Source: Marivita sp041725935 (lineage in GTDB: Bacteria > Pseudomonadota > Alphaproteobacteria > Rhodobacterales > Rhodobacteraceae). Taken from it: a stretch of 64,000 nucleotides of DNA. The notes under the pieces were generated by a model that was not told the DNA's origin, searched no databases, and was given only the letters and a program-made list of their open reading frames with translations. Below are positions 43,560 to 51,278 of this stretch, piece by piece. Made by a program: the position numbers and the translations under genes. The DNA lies in contig JBGRQD010000002.1 of NCBI GenBank assembly GCA_041725935.1, positions 124,001 to 188,000 on the forward strand, in the 5' to 3' direction. The number at the start of each line of letters is the position of its first letter. The first letter of the stretch is position 1.

Positions 43560-43634
43560 GCGGGCGTAGCTCAGGGGTAGAGCATAACCTTGCCAAGGTT
43601 AGGGTCGGGCGTTCGAATCGCCTCGCCCGCTCCA
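43560..43634 (+). tRNA. tRNA-Gly (anticodon GCC), copy 2
   Basis: Identical in sequence to the first copy and starting exactly 96 bp later. The repeat includes the preceding GGCAGC, so it is a recent tandem duplication. CCA is encoded. Confidence 0.97.
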
Positions 43635-43725
43635 TCGTCCTTCTTCCATCATTGTGGTGCATCTCCCCTTTTCGGGGCGCGCGGTGCTGCCTATAAGGCC
43701 GCAACCCAGCCCAAGGAGAGGCGAT

Positions 43726-44313
43726 ATGCGCAGCGCCACGATCACCCGCACCACAGCCGAGACAAAGATCACCGTAACAATCGATCTTGACGGCACCGGG
43801 AGTTATGACAACCAGACCGGGGTGGGGTTCTTCGACCACATGCTGGACCAGCTTGCGCGGCATTCCCTGATCGACATGACGGTGCGCTGCGAGGGCGATC
43901 TGCATATCGACGACCACCATACGGTGGAGGATGTGGGCATCGCTCTGGGTCAGGCGCTGACACAGGCGATGGGCGACAAGCGCGGGATCGTGCGCTACGG
44001 CGCGTGCCTCCTGCCGATGGACGACGCTTTGGTGCGCGCGGCGCTGGACCTCTCGGCGCGGCCGTTCCTCGTGTGGAACGTGGCGATGCCGACCGCCAAG
44101 GTGGGCACATTCGACACCGAACTGGTGCGCGAGTTCTTCCAGGCGTTCAGCACCCATGGCGGCATCACGCTGCATGTCGACCTGTTGCACGGAGTGAACA
44201 GCCACCACATCGCGGAGGCCGCGTTCAAGGCGGTGGCCCGCAGCTTGCGCGATGCGCTCGAGGTCGATCCCCGAAAGGGCGATGCGATCCCCTCCACCAA
44301 GGGGGCGCTGTAA
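43726..44313 (+). CDS. hisB: Imidazoleglycerol-phosphate dehydratase
   Basis: A 195-residue enzyme of histidine biosynthesis (step 7), manganese-dependent. The duplicated metal-binding motifs are GFFDHMLDQLARHS, DLHIDDHHTVEDVGIALG and HVDLLHGVNSHHIAEAAFKA. It is the monofunctional type, without the phosphatase domain found in enterobacteria. The start MRSATITRTTAETKITV has GGAGAG upstream. hisH follows after 3 bp. Confidence 0.98.
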   Translation: MRSATITRTTAETKITVTIDLDGTGSYDNQTGVGFFDHMLDQLARHSLIDMTVRCEGDLHIDDHHTVEDVGIALGQALTQAMGDKRGIVRYGACLLPMDDALVRAALDLSARPFLVWNVAMPTAKVGTFDTELVREFFQAFSTHGGITLHVDLLHGVNSHHIAEAAFKAVARSLRDALEVDPRKGDAIPSTKGAL

Positions 44314-44316
44314 CCC

Positions 44317-44952
44317 GTGCTGACGGCGATCATCGATTACGAGAGCGGCAACCTCCACTCTGCCGAGAAGGCGTTTCAGCGTATGGCTCTGGAGGTCGGC
44401 GCGGGATCGGTCGTGGTCACGGCGGACCCCGAGGTGATCGCGGGCGCCGACCGGATCGTGCTGCCCGGCGACGGCGCCTTCCCGGCCTGTGCGGCGGCCC
44501 TGCGCGCGTCCGGCGCGTTCGCAGCGATGGTCGAAGCGGTCGAGGTCAAGGCGCGGCCGTTCCTTGGCATCTGCGTCGGCATGCAGCTCATGGCGCGTCA
44601 GGGGCTGGAATACGAACCCACCGATGGTCTGGGCTGGATCGACGGCGTTGTCGAACGCATCACCCCCTCGGGTGCGGGCATGAAGGTGCCGCATATGGGC
44701 TGGAACGATCTGGTGATCGACGCCCCCCACCCGGTGCTGGACGGGGTCGAGACCGGCGAACATGCCTATTTCGTGCATTCCTACCAGATGCGGGTCGACA
44801 CCCCCGGCCAGCGCATGTCCCATGTGGACTATGGTGGCGATGTCACGGCGATCGTGGCGCGCGACAACAGGGTCGGCTTTCAGTTCCACCCCGAGAAAAG
44901 TGCCGCCACCGGCCTGCGGATGATCGCCAACTTCCTGACCTGGGCGCCCTGA
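44317..44952 (+). CDS. hisH: Imidazole glycerol phosphate synthase, glutamine amidotransferase subunit
   Basis: A 211-residue class-I glutaminase that supplies ammonia to HisF. The nucleophile Cys is in PFLGICVGMQLMA, and the His/Glu pair lies in GFQFHPEKSA near the C-terminus. It starts at GTG (44317), 3 bp after hisB; no other start keeps the N-terminal strand AIIDYESGNLHS. Its partner hisF lies 3.4 kb downstream. Confidence 0.97.
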   Translation: MLTAIIDYESGNLHSAEKAFQRMALEVGAGSVVVTADPEVIAGADRIVLPGDGAFPACAAALRASGAFAAMVEAVEVKARPFLGICVGMQLMARQGLEYEPTDGLGWIDGVVERITPSGAGMKVPHMGWNDLVIDAPHPVLDGVETGEHAYFVHSYQMRVDTPGQRMSHVDYGGDVTAIVARDNRVGFQFHPEKSAATGLRMIANFLTWAP

Positions 44953-45030
44953 CCTGACAAAAGCGCAGGAAACGGGTCGTTCTTGACCCATACACACGGC
45001 ACGGTGATGTCTTCCAACCGGGACATCACC

Positions 45031-45627
45031 ATGATCGAAACCATCACCGCACTGTTGATCTTCCTCTTCCCGCTGGCCTACAGTCCCGGCCCCGGCAACA
45101 TGCTCTTTGCCGCCAATGGCGCCGTTTTCGGGTTCCGGGCCACCCTTCCCGCCAGCGCCGGCTATCACGTCGCCACATGGATCGTGACACTGGGCCTTGG
45201 CCTTGGCCTCATGAGCCTGCTCGAAGCCTGGCCGATGCTGTTCCCCGCCCTCAAGGCCCTGGGTGCGGTCTACGTGCTGTGGCTCGCCGTGAAGCTCTGG
45301 CGTGCCGGATCGACCAAGACCACGCAGGCGGCGCGCCCGGCCTCGTTTGTCGACGGCGTGATGCTGCTGCTTCTGAATCCCAAGGCTTATGTCATCATCG
45401 CGCTGATGTTCTCGCAATTCCTGTCACCGACTGACCCCCAAGTTCTGGCTGCGGTGCTGCTGATCACCACGGTGTTCACGCTGAACAACCTCGTGGCGTT
45501 TTCGACATGGGCCTTGATCGGCGACACGCTGGCCCGCGCGTTCCGCGACGACCAAAGGGCTGTCTGGCTGAACCGGGGGTTTGCGGCGGTGCTCGCCGGG
45601 GTGGCGGTCTGGATGCTGCTGGCCTGA
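45031..45627 (+). CDS. LysE/RhtB family amino acid exporter
   Basis: A 198-residue inner-membrane exporter with about six hydrophobic segments. The family N-terminal motif is FPLAYSPGPGNMLFAANGAVFGFRA, with LLLNPKAYVI in the middle. It probably exports amino acids or derivatives. Starts at 44983, 45007 and 45031 are all in frame; 45031 (MIETITALLIFLF) is chosen because it puts the first helix at the N-terminus, though the Shine-Dalgarno is weak. It lies inside the his gene series. Confidence 0.85.
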   Translation: MIETITALLIFLFPLAYSPGPGNMLFAANGAVFGFRATLPASAGYHVATWIVTLGLGLGLMSLLEAWPMLFPALKALGAVYVLWLAVKLWRAGSTKTTQAARPASFVDGVMLLLLNPKAYVIIALMFSQFLSPTDPQVLAAVLLITTVFTLNNLVAFSTWALIGDTLARAFRDDQRAVWLNRGFAAVLAGVAVWMLLA

Positions 45628-45670
45628 ACCAATGCAGCGCACAAGCCCGAGCGGCATGCCCCGCCCCGGG

Positions 45671-45690
45671 CTTCTTCGGTTTCCAAATAC
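45671..45690 (+). repeat. Dispersed motif CTTCTTCGGTTTCCAAATAC, copy 3
   Basis: Lies 44 bp after the lysE-family gene stop and leads into two GC-rich hairpins. Same core TTTCCAAATAC as the copies at 5905, 33486 and 49451. Confidence 0.6.
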
Positions 45691-45701
45691 CCTTGGGGGG
45701 T

Positions 45702-45750
45702 CCGGGGGGCAAAGCCCCCCGGCAGGTCGCGGGGGCACCGCCCCCGCGAC
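45702..45750. terminator. Twin GC-rich hairpins between convergent genes
   Basis: CCGGGGGGC-AAA-GCCCCCCGG (45702-45722) and GTCGCGGGGGC-ACC-GCCCCCGCGAC (45726-45750) follow each other with a 3-bp gap, ending 7 bp before the convergent DUF2147 stop. No T-run; probably palindromic repeats used as terminators or mRNA 3'-end stabilisers. Confidence 0.6.
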
Positions 45751-45757
45751 GCAAGGA

Positions 45758-46144
45758 TCACTTCACCCGTGTCCAGGTCTGGCCGCGGCAGATGCCCAGC
45801 ACGCAGCCTTCGACCTCGAGCTGGTTGCCGCTGAGCGTCATCTTGGAATTGTAGGTCTTGTCGCGGTCCGGGGCCCAGATCTTGCCACCCCCATACGCGC
45901 CACCGCCCTGCGGCTTCATCGCCCAGATCATCTGGCGTCCGATATTGGGCGATGCGATCTTGTTGCCGCTCGCATCATAGCCCTGCCCCAGCACACCACA
46001 GATCTCGGCGCCGCAGGGGCTGATGGTGACGAGCCCGTAATTGCCATCATCGCCGGGCTGGGTTTTCCAGGTGCCTTCGACCGGATCGGCAAAACCGGCG
46101 GTTGCGGCAAGGACAAGCCCCGCGGCGAGTGTCATCAGTTTCAT
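45758..46144 (-). CDS. Secreted DUF2147 domain protein
   Basis: A 128-residue periplasmic protein: signal peptide MKLMTLAAGLVLAATAGFA with cleavage near residue 19. The mature part matches DUF2147: VEGTWKTQPGDDGNYGLVTISPC, then GKIWAPDRDKTYNSKMTLSGN and LEVEGCVLGICRGQTWTRV. Paired Cys residues suggest disulfides. The Shine-Dalgarno GGGAGGAGA is strong. Function unknown. Confidence 0.9.
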   Translation of the reverse strand: MKLMTLAAGLVLAATAGFADPVEGTWKTQPGDDGNYGLVTISPCGAEICGVLGQGYDASGNKIASPNIGRQMIWAMKPQGGGAYGGGKIWAPDRDKTYNSKMTLSGNQLEVEGCVLGICRGQTWTRVK

Positions 46145-46280
46145 CTCTGTCTCCTCCCTCAGAGTGGTGCGGAAACTCTGAACCCGGGAGTTCAAACCGA
46201 TCAAGATTGACGCGAGGTCGCGTTGCATGTGCCGTTCCGTCATGTCAAAGCGCAGGCGACATCTGACCGGAGACCGCGCC

Positions 46281-47003
46281 ATGATCTTTTACCCCGCCAT
46301 TGATCTGAAAGACGGACAGGCCGTGCGCCTTTTGCGCGGTGACATGGAGAAATCCACCGTGTTCAACGACGACCCCGCCGCACAGGCGATGGCCTTCGTC
46401 GCGGCGGGCTGCGAATGGCTGCATCTGGTCGATCTGAATGGCGCCTTTGCAGGTGAACCGGTGAACGCGGCGGCGGTCGAGGCGATTCTGGAACGCTGCA
46501 AGCTACCCGCGCAGCTGGGCGGCGGCATCCGCGACATGGCGACCATCGAAGCCTGGCTGGACAAGGGGTTGCAGCGGGTGATCCTTGGCACCGTCGCGGT
46601 CGAGAATCCCGACCTGGTGCGCGAAGCGGCACGCGCGTTTCCCGGCCATGTCGCCGTCGGCATCGACGCCCGCAATGGCCGCGTGGCCACCAAGGGCTGG
46701 GCCGAGGAAACCGACGTCATGGTGACCGATCTGGCGAAATCCTTCGAGGATGCCGGCGTGGCGGCGATCATCTACACCGACATCAACCGCGACGGCGCGA
46801 TGCAGGGCCCGAACGTGGAGGCCACCGCCGATCTGGCGCGCGCCGTGTCGATCCCGGTGATTGCCTCGGGCGGTGTGTCCTCGCTCGACGACCTGATCGC
46901 GCTGCGCGATTGTGGCGCGCAGCTTGACGGTGCGATCTCGGGCCGGGCGCTTTACGATGGCGCGCTTGACCTGACAGAGGCCTTGGCAGTGCTGCGCGGC
47001 TAG
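46281..47003 (+). CDS. hisA: 1-(5-phosphoribosyl)-5-[(5-phosphoribosylamino)methylideneamino]imidazole-4-carboxamide isomerase
   Basis: ProFAR isomerase, a (beta-alpha)8 barrel of 240 residues in histidine biosynthesis. MIFYPAIDLKDGQAVRLLRGD has the catalytic Asp of the first strand, LGGGIRD and VGIDARNGRVATKGW the phosphate site, and YTDINRDGAMQGPN the second catalytic Asp. The ATG at 46281 follows a longer unrelated in-frame extension. Its stop overlaps the convergent DUF302 stop by 4 bp. Confidence 0.97.
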   Translation: MIFYPAIDLKDGQAVRLLRGDMEKSTVFNDDPAAQAMAFVAAGCEWLHLVDLNGAFAGEPVNAAAVEAILERCKLPAQLGGGIRDMATIEAWLDKGLQRVILGTVAVENPDLVREAARAFPGHVAVGIDARNGRVATKGWAEETDVMVTDLAKSFEDAGVAAIIYTDINRDGAMQGPNVEATADLARAVSIPVIASGGVSSLDDLIALRDCGAQLDGAISGRALYDGALDLTEALAVLRG

Positions 47004-47452
47004 TTGCTGGCCGCGTCCGTAAACCGCGCCAACGCGCCTGCCATGGTTTGCAGATAGACGGCATCCTCGGACACGCCGCCAAGCCTGCCCAGCATCGCGG
47101 CCGGATCTTCATAAACCACCTTCGTGGCGCCCATACCATCTTCATAGACCAGCACCTTGAGCGGCAGGAACAGGCCTGCCACCGGATCGTCCTTGATCGC
47201 GGGTGTGCCCACCTTGGGCGAGCCGAAGATCAAAAGCTGCGATGCGCCAATGTCTTCGCCGATGGACTGCGCCCCGGCCCCGTGATCGACACGGGCAAAG
47301 ATTGTGATCCCCGCGCCTTCCATTGCTGCGACCATCGCATCGACGGTCTCGGTCACGCCCAAGGCACTGGCCTTGGTGGTCATGCCGTTGTCCCCGGCAC
47401 TCACGGTTGTGGCGGCCAGGGCAAGCCCGGCGGCAAAGATAAGGTGCTTCAT
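47000..47452 (-). CDS. Secreted DUF302 domain protein
   Basis: A 150-residue protein with signal peptide MKHLIFAAGLALAATTVSA and a mature DUF302 domain (VDAMVAAMEGAGITIFARVDH, SQLLIFGSPKVGTPAI, LPLKVLVYED). DUF302 proteins bind hydrophobic ligands or act in stress responses; the role here is unknown. It is convergent with hisA, with 4-bp overlapping stops. Confidence 0.9.
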   Translation of the reverse strand: MKHLIFAAGLALAATTVSAGDNGMTTKASALGVTETVDAMVAAMEGAGITIFARVDHGAGAQSIGEDIGASQLLIFGSPKVGTPAIKDDPVAGLFLPLKVLVYEDGMGATKVVYEDPAAMLGRLGGVSEDAVYLQTMAGALARFTDAASN

Positions 47453-47538
47453 GTCTGTCCCCTCAGGTGATTTGGCCAGAGCATCGGACAGGTGCGGGTC
47501 ACTTGATATGCACGATGACGTGAGCAGCCAAGGGGCGC

Positions 47539-48297
47539 TCAGATCGACCCGGCTTCGACCATGTAATTGTTGGCCGTGCACATCGCCGCATCGTCGGAGG
47601 CGAGGAATAGCACCATCCGCGCAAGGTACACCGGCTCGATCAGATCGGGCAGGCATTGGCGGTCCAGGTGTTTCTCCAGCGCCTCTGGACTGGCCCAGAG
47701 ATCTTTCTGCCGCTCGGTCATCACCCAACCCGGCACCACGGTGTTGACACGGATGCGGTGCCCGCCCAGATCGCGCGCCATGGTGCGGGTCAGGCCATGC
47801 ACGGCGGCCTTGGCGGTGGTGTAGGCGGGCATGTTGCCCCCCGCTTCCCACCAGCTGTTCGATCCCATGTTGATGATCGACCCACCGCCTGCGTCGATCA
47901 TGTCGGGGGCGACGGCCTGAATCGCAAAGAACATGTGCCGCAGGTTGGTCGCCTGCCGTTCGTCCCAATACTCCGGCGTCACGGCGCGCCAGTCGTGACG
48001 GTCATCGCGCGCGGCGTTGTTCACCAACACATGCGCCGGTCCCAGCCGCGCCTTCAGCCTGCCAAACGCCGCCTGCAATGCGGGGATATCACGCAGATCA
48101 GCCTGTTCCCAGGCCACCGCGCCCTCGGTCGCCTTGGCCAGCGCCTCTGCGCCCTCCGCGTCCAGATCGACAAACCCCACCTTCGCCCCCTGCGCCGCGA
48201 AGGCCGTGACAATCTCGGCCCCGATGCCGGACGCCCCGCCAGTCACGAAGACGGTTTTTCCCTCAAGGCTGGGGTAGCGGGCGAATGCGTGTGACAT
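47539..48297 (-). CDS. Short-chain dehydrogenase/reductase
   Basis: A 252-residue classical SDR: cofactor motif TGGASGIGAEI (TGxxxGIG), NNAA, and active-site Ser with YxxxK (Y-TTA-K in NMPAYTTAKAAVHGL). Asp in VGFVDLDAEGA after strand beta-2 favours NAD(H) over NADP(H). The start MSHAFARYPSLEGKTVF has GAAAGAGGAG upstream. The sequence style resembles sugar dehydrogenases, but the substrate is not assignable. Confidence 0.9.
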   Translation of the reverse strand: MSHAFARYPSLEGKTVFVTGGASGIGAEIVTAFAAQGAKVGFVDLDAEGAEALAKATEGAVAWEQADLRDIPALQAAFGRLKARLGPAHVLVNNAARDDRHDWRAVTPEYWDERQATNLRHMFFAIQAVAPDMIDAGGGSIINMGSNSWWEAGGNMPAYTTAKAAVHGLTRTMARDLGGHRIRVNTVVPGWVMTERQKDLWASPEALEKHLDRQCLPDLIEPVYLARMVLFLASDDAAMCTANNYMVEAGSI

Positions 48298-48383
48298 GGG
48301 ATGCTCCTCTTTCAGTGACCCCAAGGCATAATGCGCAACACGCAGGCTTCACAAGCGACGATCTTCGGGGTACGCGACTGGGC

Positions 48384-49145
48384 ATGTTGAAGACCCGCAT
48401 CATCCCCTGTCTCGATGTCGCCGATGGCCGCGTGGTCAAGGGCGTCAATTTCGTCGATCTGCGCGACGCCGGTGACCCGGTGGACGCCGCCCGCGCCTAT
48501 GACGCGGCAGGGGCCGACGAGATCTGTTTCCTCGACATTCATGCGACACATGAAAACCGGGGCACGATGTTCGACGTGGTCACCCGCACCGCCGAGCAAT
48601 GTTTCATCCCGCTCACTGTCGGTGGAGGTGTCCGCACCGTGGCCGATGTGCGCGCATTACTGTTGGCAGGAGCCGACAAAGTGTCGTTCAACTCGGCCGC
48701 CGTGGCCAACCCGGATGTGGTGGCCGAGGCGGCGGATCAGTTCGGCAGCCAGTGCATTGTCGTCGCCATCGACGCCAAGACGGTCAGCCCCGGCAAATGG
48801 GAAATCTTCACCCACGGGGGGCGCAAACCCACGGGCATCGACGCCGTCGCGTTCGCAAGAACCGTGGTCGCTAAGGGTGCCGGGGAAATCCTGCTCACCT
48901 CGATGGACCGCGACGGCACCAAGGCAGGCTTCAACCTGCCGCTGACCCGCGCGATCTCGAACGCGGTGGATGTGCCGGTGATCGCGAGCGGAGGCGTCGG
49001 CACGCTCGATCACCTTGTCGAAGGCGTGACCGAAGGGGGTGCCAGCGCCGTGCTGGCCGCGTCGATCTTCCATTTCGGCGAATTCACGATCGGCGAGGCC
49101 AAGGCGCATATGGCCGCCGCAGGTATTCCGGTGAGGCTGACATGA
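48384..49145 (+). CDS. hisF: Imidazole glycerol phosphate synthase subunit HisF
   Basis: The cyclase half of IGP synthase, 253 residues. MLKTRIIPCLDVADGRVVKGVNF has the catalytic Asp of strand 1; ITVGGGVRT and LLTSMDRDGTKAGFN (the second catalytic Asp) follow. It overlaps hisE by 4 bp (ATGA). It works with HisH, encoded 3.4 kb upstream on the same strand. Confidence 0.98.
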   Translation: MLKTRIIPCLDVADGRVVKGVNFVDLRDAGDPVDAARAYDAAGADEICFLDIHATHENRGTMFDVVTRTAEQCFIPLTVGGGVRTVADVRALLLAGADKVSFNSAAVANPDVVAEAADQFGSQCIVVAIDAKTVSPGKWEIFTHGGRKPTGIDAVAFARTVVAKGAGEILLTSMDRDGTKAGFNLPLTRAISNAVDVPVIASGGVGTLDHLVEGVTEGGASAVLAASIFHFGEFTIGEAKAHMAAAGIPVRLT

Positions 49146-49450
49146 CTCTGGACGAGCTTGAACAGATCGTGGCCGCCCGCGCCACCGCCCCCGCAGACGA
49201 AAGCTGGACCGCCAAATTGCTGGCCAAAGGCCCCGAGAAATGCGCCGAGAAATTCGGAGAAGAAGCCATCGAGGCGGTGATCGAGGCGGTCAAGGGCGAC
49301 CGCGACCGACTCACAAGCGAGGCGGCTGACGTGCTCTTCCACCTGCTGGTGATGCTGAAATCACGCGACGTGGCCTTGGCCGACGTGATGGCCGAGCTTG
49401 ACCGCCGTCAGGGCCAGTCCGGATTGCAGGAAAAAGCAAAGCGCTCCTGA
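49142..49450 (+). CDS. hisE: Phosphoribosyl-ATP pyrophosphatase
   Basis: A 102-residue MazG-fold enzyme, step 2 of histidine synthesis. The metal-binding residues lie in KFGEEAIEAVIEAVKGDRDRLTSEAADVLFHLLVML (EExxE...ExxD pattern). Separate from HisI, which is not in this window. Start overlaps hisF by ATGA. Confidence 0.96.
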   Translation: MTLDELEQIVAARATAPADESWTAKLLAKGPEKCAEKFGEEAIEAVIEAVKGDRDRLTSEAADVLFHLLVMLKSRDVALADVMAELDRRQGQSGLQEKAKRS

Positions 49451-49565
49451 CCTTCTCTGGTTTCCAAATACCTCGGGGGAGTCGCCTGAAAGGCGACGGG
49501 GGCAGCGCCCCCAGGCGTTTCCGCCTGCGGAAACGCACGATGCATCGACGCATCGTGGCCCGGCC
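49451..49565. repeat. Cluster of four consecutive hairpins after hisE, with the dispersed motif
   Basis: The motif TTTCCAAATAC (copy 4) lies at 49461-49471. It is followed by GTCGCCT-GAA-AGGCGAC (49481-49497), GGGGGC-N3-GCCCCC (49498-49512), GCGTTTCCGC-CT-GCGGAAACGC (49515-49536) and the palindrome-like ACGATGC-N6-GCATCGT (49537-49556). The last resembles the tonB-end palindrome at 19504. It forms a compound palindromic repeat block between the convergent hisE and CoA-binding genes. Confidence 0.65.
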
Positions 49566-50033
49566 TCAGAGCTTGGAGGACAAGATACCGGTGTTGAACC
49601 CACCCATGCGCAGCTCGCCGAAAAGCCGCTGATACTCGATCTTGGGGCAGCGATTCATCACCACATCGACGCCGCGTGCTTCAGCCTTGGCCGCGGCCTC
49701 TGCATGCTCCACACCGATCTGCATCCACACGGTCTGCAAATCGGGGAATTGCTCCAGCGCCTCATCCACGATCGGCGGCACCGCGTCGGACCGGCGGAAG
49801 ATGTCCACCATGTCCACCGGACCGTCGATGTCCGACAGCGAGGCCTTCACCTCCGCGCCGAAAAGCTGCTGGCCCGCATGGCCGGGATTGACCGGAATCA
49901 CGGTAAACCCCTTGAGCGACATATAGCGCGCCACGTAGTAGGACGGGCGCACGGGGTTCATCGACACGCCGACAACCGCCACGGTCTTGGTGCGTTTCAG
50001 GACGGTGCGCAGGAAATCATCAGAATAGCTCAT
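49566..50033 (-). CDS. CoA-binding domain protein (YccU-like)
   Basis: A 155-residue Rossmann-fold CoA-binding protein: RTKTVAVVGVSMNPVRPSYYVARYM, then FTVIPVNPGHAG and VWMQIGVEHAEAAAKAEARGVDVVMNRCPKIEY near the C-terminus. Homologues are single-domain relatives of succinyl-CoA synthetase alpha; the role is unknown. The start MSYSDDFLRTVLKRTK is chosen by family length. A strong terminator ends 26 bp upstream of it. Confidence 0.9.
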   Translation of the reverse strand: MSYSDDFLRTVLKRTKTVAVVGVSMNPVRPSYYVARYMSLKGFTVIPVNPGHAGQQLFGAEVKASLSDIDGPVDMVDIFRRSDAVPPIVDEALEQFPDLQTVWMQIGVEHAEAAAKAEARGVDVVMNRCPKIEYQRLFGELRMGGFNTGILSSKL

Positions 50034-50219
50034 GGCGCTCTTTACCCTGTCGCGCGGCAAAGAAAAAGCGCCCAAGGGGACCTTGGGCGCAAGTGTTGGA
50101 ACGAGGGACAGTGAAGGTGCTACGGGTGTTCCATTCCCGCGACCTTAAAAACAGTTAGGAACGATTCTCAGCGTTTAAAGGGAAAAAACCTGCAGACCCG
50201 GTCACAGTTCCGTCAGCGA
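50034..50219 (-). other. Intergenic region upstream of the CoA-binding gene, possible leader or sRNA
   Basis: 186 bp with a strong minus-strand terminator at its downstream end. A five-codon minigene, ATG-GAA-CAC-CCG-TAG (MEHP), lies at 50120-50134 on the minus strand. The layout (minigene, terminator, gene) is compatible with attenuation, with a small RNA, or simply with termination of the upstream DUF2235 transcript. Confidence 0.35.
50059..50090 (-). terminator. Intrinsic terminator (minus strand)
   Basis: GCGCCCAAGG-TCC-CCTTGGGCGC followed by TTTTTCTTT on the minus strand: a perfect 10-bp GC-rich stem with a U-tract, 26 bp upstream of the CoA-binding gene start and 130 bp after the DUF2235 stop. 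Confidence 0.9.
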
Positions 50220-51278
50220 TCAGGGCAGAAGCGGCTCTGTCACAACCGGCGGCTGCGTGACATGCAGCGTTTCGTGGATACGCTCGGACGGATCGACACC
50301 CACCCGGCGTGACCGGCGATAGAGGAACAGTTTGCCCCACCCTTTCCAGTTGCCGGAAGACGGTGCGTGCGCGTTCTGCGCAAAGCGCATGCGCCAATTG
50401 TCCGGCAGCGGCAGACCGGCCCCCTCGGCCCGGTCAAGCATCCAGACCAATGGGATGTTGGCAAGCGGGCGGGCCTCTTCATGACCGCGCAACTGCCCGC
50501 CGATATCGCCGTGCACACCCTTGAACCAGACCTGCTCGATATGCCCTTTCCACTCCGGCGGGCAGGACCAGAGCACCGGCTCGTAGGCCATGCGCCGTTC
50601 GTGATAGGCCAGCGCGTGAAATCCATGTTGCACGGACGGTCCCAGCTGGTCGTTGTGGAAAGCGTGTTTGTCATTGGTAAAGCGCCAGATCAGCGGCAGC
50701 CGTATGCCCAGCGCCTTGACCGTGTCCCAGACCCCCACAACCGTGATCACCGTCGCGTTGTGGCAATAGGCGCGCACAAAAGCCAGCGCGGTGTCGGCTT
50801 CGGAGGCATAGCGGTAGAGGCGATAGGCTTGCCGGACATTACGTTCGGTTGCGTGTTCGGCCCGCAGCAGTCCAATCGTGTCGATCACCCCGGCCAGCGA
50901 CCGCACCGCATAGGCGCCCCGTGAATAGCCGAAGAAAAAGATGCGGTCCCCCGGTCGGTAGCGCGAGGCCAGAAAACCGTAGGCCCGGCAGATCTGGCGG
51001 TTGATCCCACGCCCGACCGCGATGTCCGACGCGCTCCGCCAGTCGGACCATTGCAGGCCGGATTCGTAATAGACCGACACGTCGCCGCCAATTTCTTGCA
51101 GAAGGCGGTAGAGGCAGCCTGCATTGCTTTCGCATCCCGGCTCGAGCGAGGAGAGGGTGCCATCGAGGATGATGACGTGATCGCGCGGGCCACGCCGAAC
51201 GGAAACCTGCGACTGGCCCGCAGAAAAGCGTCTGCGGAACCAGCCAAGAACCGTGTCACTCAGCCGCGACGCGCGCAT
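50220..51278 (-). CDS. DUF2235 (T6SS phospholipase-like alpha/beta hydrolase) protein
   Basis: A 352-residue protein of the DUF2235 family, to which type VI secretion Tle1 lipases belong. ILDGTLSSLEPGCESNAG (the D-G-T region) precedes the nucleophile motif GYSRG (S119) in FFFGYSRGAYAVRSLAG. VWDTVKALG and WFKGVHGDIGG hold further family residues (Asp, His). No secretion signal or T6SS gene is nearby, so a housekeeping hydrolase is as likely as an effector. The start overlaps the CoxL-like gene by 23 bp, implying coupled translation. Confidence 0.82.
   Translation of the reverse strand: MRASRLSDTVLGWFRRRFSAGQSQVSVRRGPRDHVIILDGTLSSLEPGCESNAGCLYRLLQEIGGDVSVYYESGLQWSDWRSASDIAVGRGINRQICRAYGFLASRYRPGDRIFFFGYSRGAYAVRSLAGVIDTIGLLRAEHATERNVRQAYRLYRYASEADTALAFVRAYCHNATVITVVGVWDTVKALGIRLPLIWRFTNDKHAFHNDQLGPSVQHGFHALAYHERRMAYEPVLWSCPPEWKGHIEQVWFKGVHGDIGGQLRGHEEARPLANIPLVWMLDRAEGAGLPLPDNWRMRFAQNAHAPSSGNWKGWGKLFLYRRSRRVGVDPSERIHETLHVTQPPVVTEPLLP

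Noticed and set aside
43080..43634. tRNA-Gly as an attachment site for an element carrying the RT
   Set aside because: The RT lies on the 5' side of the tRNAs, no integrase is present, and no direct repeat of a tRNA 3' end flanks the RT gene.
43390..45417. Minus-strand open frame of 675 codons across the tRNAs, hisB and hisH
   Set aside because: It runs through two tRNA genes and two certain his genes on the other strand; the protein shows tRNA-derived repeats, so it is an artefact of composition.
50220..51278. Type VI secretion effector locus
   Set aside because: DUF2235 has the lipase motif, but no VgrG, PAAR, immunity gene or T6SS component is nearby.
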